Assembly (NCBI GenBank): GCA_025351925.1
Contig: JANXVC010000368.1
Location: 1-44,978 of the forward strand
DNA length: 44,978 nucleotides
DNA from: Rhodospirillales bacterium
GTDB lineage: Bacteria > Pseudomonadota > Alphaproteobacteria > Acetobacterales > Acetobacteraceae
Reading direction: 5' to 3'
Part shown: positions 41,134 through 44,978 of the stretch, in pieces
Layout: every line of letters starts with the position of its first letter
Position numbering within the stretch: the first letter of the stretch is position 1
Notes under the pieces: model-generated
Told to the model about the DNA's origin: nothing
The model's input: only the letters and a program-made list of their open reading frames with translations
Database searches by the model: none
Position numbers and translations under genes: made by a program

Positions 41134-41932
41134 GATCCATGAGAGCGTGCGCCGAGAGGTCCCGCAGCGTCGGCTGGTCGCCGCAAGCCGGGCAGGCCGG
41201 GTCGCGATGCAAACCGATGGTGCGCACCCGGGCGGCGAGCGCGTCCCAGATCATCAGCCGGCCCGACAGGCCCTCGCCGATGCCCATGATCTCCTTCAGC
41301 GCCTCGGTCGCCTGCAGGCTGCCCATGACGCCGGTCACCGCTCCCAGGATGCCTGCCTCGCTGCAGGAGGGAACCATGCCGTCCGGCGGCGGCGCAGGAT
41401 GCAGGCAGCGGTAGCAGGGTCCGCCCAAGTGCGGCTTGAATGTCGAAAGCTGCCCGTCGAAGCGCAGCACAGCGGCGGAGATCAGGGTGCGCCGCGCCAG
41501 CACGCAGGCGTCGGACACCAGGAATCGCGTGGCGAAGTTGTCGCAGCCGTCGCACACCAAGTCGTAGCCGGCGACAAGGTTCAAGGCGTTGCGGGCGTCA
41601 AGCCGGGTCTCGTGCGCCTCGATCGCGACGGCCGGGTTGATCGCGCGGGCGGCGGCGGCGGCGGAGCGCACCTTGGGTTGGCCCACCCGGTCCGTGGTGT
41701 GGGCGATCTGCCGCTGCAGATTCGATAGGTCCACGACGTCGTCGTCCACCAGCCCGATCGTGCCGACCCCGGCAGCCGCCAGATAAAGTGCCAGCGGGCT
41801 GCCCAGGCCGCCAGCGCCGACGATCAGCACCCGGGCCGCCCGCAGCTTTGCCTGGCCGACGCCGCCGACCTCGGCCAGCAGGATGTGCCGGGAATAGCGG
41901 CTGATCTCGTCTTCAGTGAAATCCAGGTCCAT
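41126..41932 (-). CDS. moeB: MoeB/ThiF-family adenylyltransferase (E1-like)
   Basis: A 268-aa protein that adenylates the C-terminal Gly of a small sulfur carrier (MoaD or ThiS type). The start [20 protein letters not shown], the nucleotide motif [22 protein letters not shown] and the zinc pairs CYRC and CPAC are all present. It lacks a C-terminal rhodanese domain, like E. coli MoeB. No moaD or thiS is adjacent. It is the first gene of the minus-strand operon leading to the nitrile hydratase-like subunits, and is divergent from queC with only 34 bases between. Confidence 0.9.
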   Translation of the reverse strand: MDLDFTEDEISRYSRHILLAEVGGVGQAKLRAARVLIVGAGGLGSPLALYLAAAGVGTIGLVDDDVVDLSNLQRQIAHTTDRVGQPKVRSAAAAARAINPAVAIEAHETRLDARNALNLVAGYDLVCDGCDNFATRFLVSDACVLARRTLISAAVLRFDGQLSTFKPHLGGPCYRCLHPAPPPDGMVPSCSEAGILGAVTGVMGSLQATEALKEIMGIGEGLSGRLMIWDALAARVRTIGLHRDPACPACGDQPTLRDLSAHALMDHG

Positions 41933-41966
41933 ATGGCGTACTTGGGATGCGCGAGGACAGAAAACC

Positions 41967-42647
41967 ATGGATGACGGCGCCCTGGTGCTGTTCAGCGGCG
42001 GGCAGGACAGCACGGCGTGCCTGGCATGGGCGCTGGCGCGGTTCGCCCGCGTCGAGACCGTTGGCTTCGCCTACGGCCAGCGTCACGCCATCGAACTCGA
42101 GTGCCGAGGGCCCGTGCGCGACGCATTGGCCGAGCGCTGGGGCACGCGACTCGGGCCGGACCACCTGATCGACCTCACGCCGTCGCTCACGGCGCTCGGT
42201 CAGACCGCGCTCACCTCGGAGGCGGCGATCGTGATGGGCGAGGATGGCCTGCCCAGCACCTTCGTGCCCGGCCGCAACCTGCTGTTCCTGACCTATGGCG
42301 CGGCGCTCGCCTACCGCCGCGGCCTGCGGCGCATCGTGGGCGGTATGTGCGAAACGGATTTCAGCGGCTATCCGGACTGCCGCGACGACACGATCAAGGC
42401 GATGCAGCTCGCGCTTAACCTCGGCATGCAGCGCCGCTTCGTGCTGGAAACGCCGCTGATGTGGCTGGACAAGGCTGCGACCTGGGCATTGGCGGACCGC
42501 CTGGGCATTGTCGAGCTGACGGTCGAGCGCACGCATACCTGTTACCTCGGCGACCGAACCCACAGGCACGACTGGGGTTGGGGCTGCGGCACGTGCCCGG
42601 CGTGCGGACTGCGCGCTGCAGGGTGGCGACGCTGGCGGGAGGAATAG
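41967..42647 (+). CDS. queC: 7-cyano-7-deazaguanine synthase QueC
   Basis: ATP-dependent conversion of 7-carboxy-7-deazaguanine to preQ0, in the queuosine tRNA pathway. The protein is 226 aa, typical. The PP-loop SGGQDST is at 10-16; [22 protein letters not shown] and the Asp-rich [10 protein letters not shown] follow. The zinc site is TCYLGD plus CGTCPAC, with four Cys. The ATG at 41967 is chosen to match relatives. The DedA gene starts 5 bases after its stop and is probably co-transcribed. Confidence 0.95.
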   Translation: MDDGALVLFSGGQDSTACLAWALARFARVETVGFAYGQRHAIELECRGPVRDALAERWGTRLGPDHLIDLTPSLTALGQTALTSEAAIVMGEDGLPSTFVPGRNLLFLTYGAALAYRRGLRRIVGGMCETDFSGYPDCRDDTIKAMQLALNLGMQRRFVLETPLMWLDKAATWALADRLGIVELTVERTHTCYLGDRTHRHDWGWGCGTCPACGLRAAGWRRWREE

Positions 42648-42651
42648 CGGT

Positions 42652-43341
42652 TTGTTTGGCGTGGACTTGGCTGGTTTGATCCAGCAGCATGGCTTCTGGA
42701 TCGTTGGCACTGTTATATTTTTTGAAAGCATGGGCTTGCCGCTGCCGGGCGAGAGCCTGCTGATCGCTGCGGCCCTATACGCGGCCACCACCGGCGAGAT
42801 CACCATAGAGCACGTCGTTCTGGCGTCTGCATTGGGCGCGGTGCTGGGTGACAACGTGGGATATTTAATCGGACGGCAAATCGGTCCGCCGGTGCTGGCC
42901 CGCTACGGCCCGCGGGTCGGCCTCACTTTGGACCGACAAAAGCTTGGGCGATTCCTGTTCCTGCGCCATGGCGGCAAGGTCGTGTTTTTCGGGCGGTTCA
43001 TCGCATTTCTGCGCACATTTGCGGCCCTGCTCGCTGGGGCGAACCACATGCCTTGGCAGCGCTTCCTGATTTGGAATGCTCTAGGGGGCATATTTTGGAC
43101 ATGCCTTTATGGCTTTGGCGCATTCTTGCTCGGCAACCAAGTGCATCGGCTGGTTGGGCCGTTCGGCATCGCAATCGGCGTCGTGGCGCTGTGCGTGGTG
43201 ATCGCCTCGGTCATCTTCGTACGCCGGCATGAGGCGCGGCTGATTGCCGAGGCCGAGGTCGCGATGGCTGCGCATGAGGCCACGGCCGCCAACAAATCCG
43301 GCGGACGGCAGTCGATCCGACCCACGCAAACCGAGTCTTAA
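42652..43341 (+). CDS. DedA-family membrane protein
   Basis: A 229-aa protein with about five hydrophobic segments. The family marks are FFESMGLPLPGESLLIAA, ALGAVLGDNVGYLIGR, GRFIAFLRTFAALLAG and IWNALGGIFWTCLYG. DedA proteins are likely lipid (undecaprenyl phosphate or phospholipid) flippases needed for envelope integrity. The start is TTG 42652 with GGAGG 9 bases upstream; GTG 42661 is an alternative. The C-terminal tail (about 200-229) is hydrophilic and variable. Confidence 0.92.
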   Translation: MFGVDLAGLIQQHGFWIVGTVIFFESMGLPLPGESLLIAAALYAATTGEITIEHVVLASALGAVLGDNVGYLIGRQIGPPVLARYGPRVGLTLDRQKLGRFLFLRHGGKVVFFGRFIAFLRTFAALLAGANHMPWQRFLIWNALGGIFWTCLYGFGAFLLGNQVHRLVGPFGIAIGVVALCVVIASVIFVRRHEARLIAEAEVAMAAHEATAANKSGGRQSIRPTQTES

Positions 43342-43348
43342 AATGACA

Positions 43349-43375
43349 GCGCCGCCATGCTGGGCATGACGGCGC
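43349..43375. terminator. Hairpin after the DedA gene
   Basis: GCGCCG (43349-43354), one mismatch, CATGC (43356-43360), loop TGG, GCATG (43364-43368), mismatch, CGGCGC (43370-43375). This 11-pair stem starts 7 bases after the dedA stop. It has no T-tract, as is usual in high-GC genomes, and may work with the next hairpin as a bidirectional terminator. Confidence 0.6.
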
Positions 43376-43406
43376 GTCAACTCGGCGACAAGTAACTCTT
43401 CAGTTG

Positions 43407-43447
43407 CCCCGGCCCTGCCGCCGTCCTAGGCGGTCATGGGGCCGGGG
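43407..43447. terminator. Hairpin after isocitrate lyase gene
   Basis: CCCCGGCC (43407-43414) pairs with GGCCGGGG (43440-43447), and inner CCGCC (43418-43422) with GGCGG (43429-43433). On the minus strand it begins 10 bases past the aceA stop, the right place for its terminator. Confidence 0.6.
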
Positions 43448-43457
43448 GGCGCAGCTC

Positions 43458-44822
43458 TCAGCGGTCGGGCGAAGTTACCGCCCAGGCATGGCTGTGCACC
43501 AGTCCATCGTCGTGGTCGTGGTGCCCAGCGTGCATCGCGCCCTCTTCCGGGGCGTCGTCGTGGAACTGCGCCGTCTCCGTGCTGCCGGCCATGGCAGTTG
43601 TGCTGGACTTGCCACCCGACGCGGTGACGGCAACGGCATCGAACCAGCCGGTGCCGACCTCGCGCTGATGCCGGGTCGCGGTGTAGCCCTCGGCTTCAGA
43701 GGCGAACTCCGCCTGCTGCAGCTCGGAGTATGCCGCCATGCCGCGCTCCTTGTAGCCGCGCGCCAAGGTAAACATGCTGTGGTTCAGGCTATGGAACCCG
43801 GCCAGGGTCACGAACTGGAAGCGGTAGCCCATCGCCGCGATCGACTGCTGGAAGTTGGCGATCGCGTCTGGGGCCAGCTTCTTTTGCCAGTTGAAGCTCG
43901 GCGAGCAGTTATAGGCCAGCATCTTGCCCGGGAACTGCGCGTGGATCGCGTCCGCGAAGCGCTTGGCCTCCTCAAGGTTCGGCTCGCTCGTCTCCCACCA
44001 CAGCAGGTCCGCATACGGCGCGAAGGCCAGGCCGCGGGCGATGGCATAGTCCACGCCGACACCGGCCTTGATGCGGTGGAAGCCTTCGGGCGTGCGCGCG
44101 CCGGTCAGGAACGGGCGGTCGCGCTCGTCCACGTCCGCGGTCAGCAGCTGCGCCGAGTGCGCGTCGGTGCGGCACAGCAGCACGGTCGGCACGCCCTCGA
44201 CGTCGGCGGCCAGGCGGGCAGCGTTCAGCGTGCGGATGTGCTGGCTGATCGGGATCAGCACCTTGCCGCCGAGATGGCCGCACTTCTTCTCGCTGGCGAG
44301 CTGGTCCTCGAAGTGGACGCCGGCGGCGCCCGCGTCGATCATGGCGCGCATCAGCTCGAACGCATTGAGTGCGCCGCCGAATCCGGCCTCGGCATCGGCG
44401 ACGATCGGCGCAAACCAGTCGCGCGACGCGCCGCCTTCTGAATGTTCGATCTGGTCGGCACGCTGCAGCGCATTGTTGATCTTGCGTGCCAGTTCCGGCC
44501 CGGCATTGGCAGGGTAGAGTGACTGGTCAGGGTACATGGCGCCCGCAGTGTTGGCGTCGGCAGCGACCTGCCAACCCGACAGATAGATCGCCTTGAGCCC
44601 GGCGCGGACCTGCTGCATCGCTTGATTGCCGCTCATCGCGCCGAGTGCGTTGATGTAATCCTCGTTGTGCAACAGCTCCCACAGCCGGTTTGCGCCGCGG
44701 CGTGCCAGCGTGTGCTCGATCGCGACCGACCCGCGCAGCTTCGCCACATCGGCCGGCGTGTAGGGACGGGTGATTCCGTCGAAACGGCCGGTTGGCGCGG
44801 GAACCAAGTCTTCGAAGGTCAT
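43458..44822 (-). CDS. aceA: Isocitrate lyase with His-rich C-terminal tail
   Basis: Glyoxylate-shunt enzyme that splits isocitrate into glyoxylate and succinate, needed for growth on acetate and fatty acids. The protein is 454 aa. The catalytic loop KKCGH is at 179-183, with ADAEAGFGG (142-150) and VHFEDQL (169-175) binding substrate and magnesium, and YNCSPSFNW later. The core ends near GSTETAQF; a tail of about 34 residues (421-454) with seven His ([15 protein letters not shown]) follows, which I do not recall in usual family members. AAGGAAG precedes ATG 44822. Upstream lies the palindrome at 44949-44967, likely a regulator site. Malate synthase is not in the window. Confidence 0.95.
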   Translation of the reverse strand: MTFEDLVPAPTGRFDGITRPYTPADVAKLRGSVAIEHTLARRGANRLWELLHNEDYINALGAMSGNQAMQQVRAGLKAIYLSGWQVAADANTAGAMYPDQSLYPANAGPELARKINNALQRADQIEHSEGGASRDWFAPIVADAEAGFGGALNAFELMRAMIDAGAAGVHFEDQLASEKKCGHLGGKVLIPISQHIRTLNAARLAADVEGVPTVLLCRTDAHSAQLLTADVDERDRPFLTGARTPEGFHRIKAGVGVDYAIARGLAFAPYADLLWWETSEPNLEEAKRFADAIHAQFPGKMLAYNCSPSFNWQKKLAPDAIANFQQSIAAMGYRFQFVTLAGFHSLNHSMFTLARGYKERGMAAYSELQQAEFASEAEGYTATRHQREVGTGWFDAVAVTASGGKSSTTAMAGSTETAQFHDDAPEEGAMHAGHHDHDDGLVHSHAWAVTSPDR

Positions 44823-44948
44823 TGTCGCTTCCTTTACACTGCGATGCGGTATGTGTGGTCCCGATCAACGCTTTTCTGGGCCGATGATAGCTGCCGCTGC
44901 GAATTTTCCGGGTCGCGCTGTCGGATTGCGTCGGGTCATTGCTGAAAT

Positions 44949-44967
44949 GTTGTAATTAATTTACAAC
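44949..44967. promoter_or_regulatory. Palindromic operator-like site upstream of aceA
   Basis: GTTGTAA (44949-44955), a 5-base TTAAT centre, and TTACAAC (44961-44967) form a perfect inverted repeat in an AT-rich patch 127 bases before the aceA start. Size and symmetry fit a dimeric helix-turn-helix regulator. In alphaproteobacteria aceA is often controlled by XRE/ScfR-type or RamB-like regulators encoded nearby; whatever lies beyond the right edge may be that gene. Confidence 0.55.
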
Positions 44968-44978
44968 CTACTCGCGGT

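Noticed and set aside
43404-44441. Plus-strand open frame opposite isocitrate lyase
   Set aside because: Antisense of a strongly conserved gene, with no ribosome site or domain.
1-44978. tRNA genes, CRISPR arrays, insertion sequences or attachment sites
   Set aside because: I looked for cloverleaf-like blocks, regularly spaced repeats and transposase motifs and saw none that I could support.

Overview
The window is GC-rich (roughly two thirds G+C) and reads as the chromosome of an alphaproteobacterium, most likely an acidophilic or aerobic member of the Acetobacteraceae. This rests on base composition, the many GTG/TTG starts, tight ATGA/GTGA gene overlaps, and small lineage-type hypothetical proteins. 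I cannot name a species. I see no tRNA, rRNA, CRISPR array or insertion sequence.

Left part (1-5408): a divergent surface-polysaccharide group. A WecA/MraY-type glycosyl-1-phosphate transferase runs off the left edge. Facing away from it are a membrane-bound WbpM-type nucleotide-sugar dehydratase and a DegT-type sugar aminotransferase, a set that makes and loads an amino/deoxy sugar. A tiny Pro-rich protein, a DUF423 membrane protein and an RlmM-like rRNA methyltransferase follow. From 5461 to 10779 there are a proline iminopeptidase, a leaderless beta-helix protein with a CBM60-like tail, HtpG and two small acidic proteins.

Centre (11003-26143): the most interesting part. Thirteen genes on the plus strand are mostly overlapping or abutting. 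They encode inositol-phosphate synthase, an HD-like protein, a methyltransferase, a Gfo/Idh/MocA oxidoreductase, a YcaO protein, a xylose-isomerase-like TIM barrel, a GT4 glycosyltransferase, a PIG-L deacetylase, an OpgH-like glucan synthase, a DUF4864 protein, two secreted beta-helix paralogs and a secreted GH42-like hydrolase. Ino1 + GT4 + PIG-L parallels the first steps of mycothiol synthesis. There is no recognisable cysteine ligase, and a YcaO and a methyltransferase are present instead. I infer an undescribed inositol-linked amino-pseudodisaccharide or a decorated glucan.

Right part (26216-44978): a mix of metabolic genes. These include an amidase, uronate dehydrogenase, DUF1003 protein, an HI0933-type flavoprotein that seems to start at ATA, a nonsense-broken Uma2 gene, an omega-aminotransferase, a GST, an O-antigen-ligase-like protein, a CobW GTPase with a WD40 partner, an aldo/keto reductase and an AT-richer acyltransferase 3. 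A six-gene minus-strand operon (42-38.8 kb) joins MoeB/ThiF, DsrE and SH3 proteins to a three-piece nitrile hydratase/thiocyanate hydrolase-like enzyme. QueC, a DedA protein and isocitrate lyase with a His-rich tail close the window. A palindromic operator-like site lies upstream of aceA.
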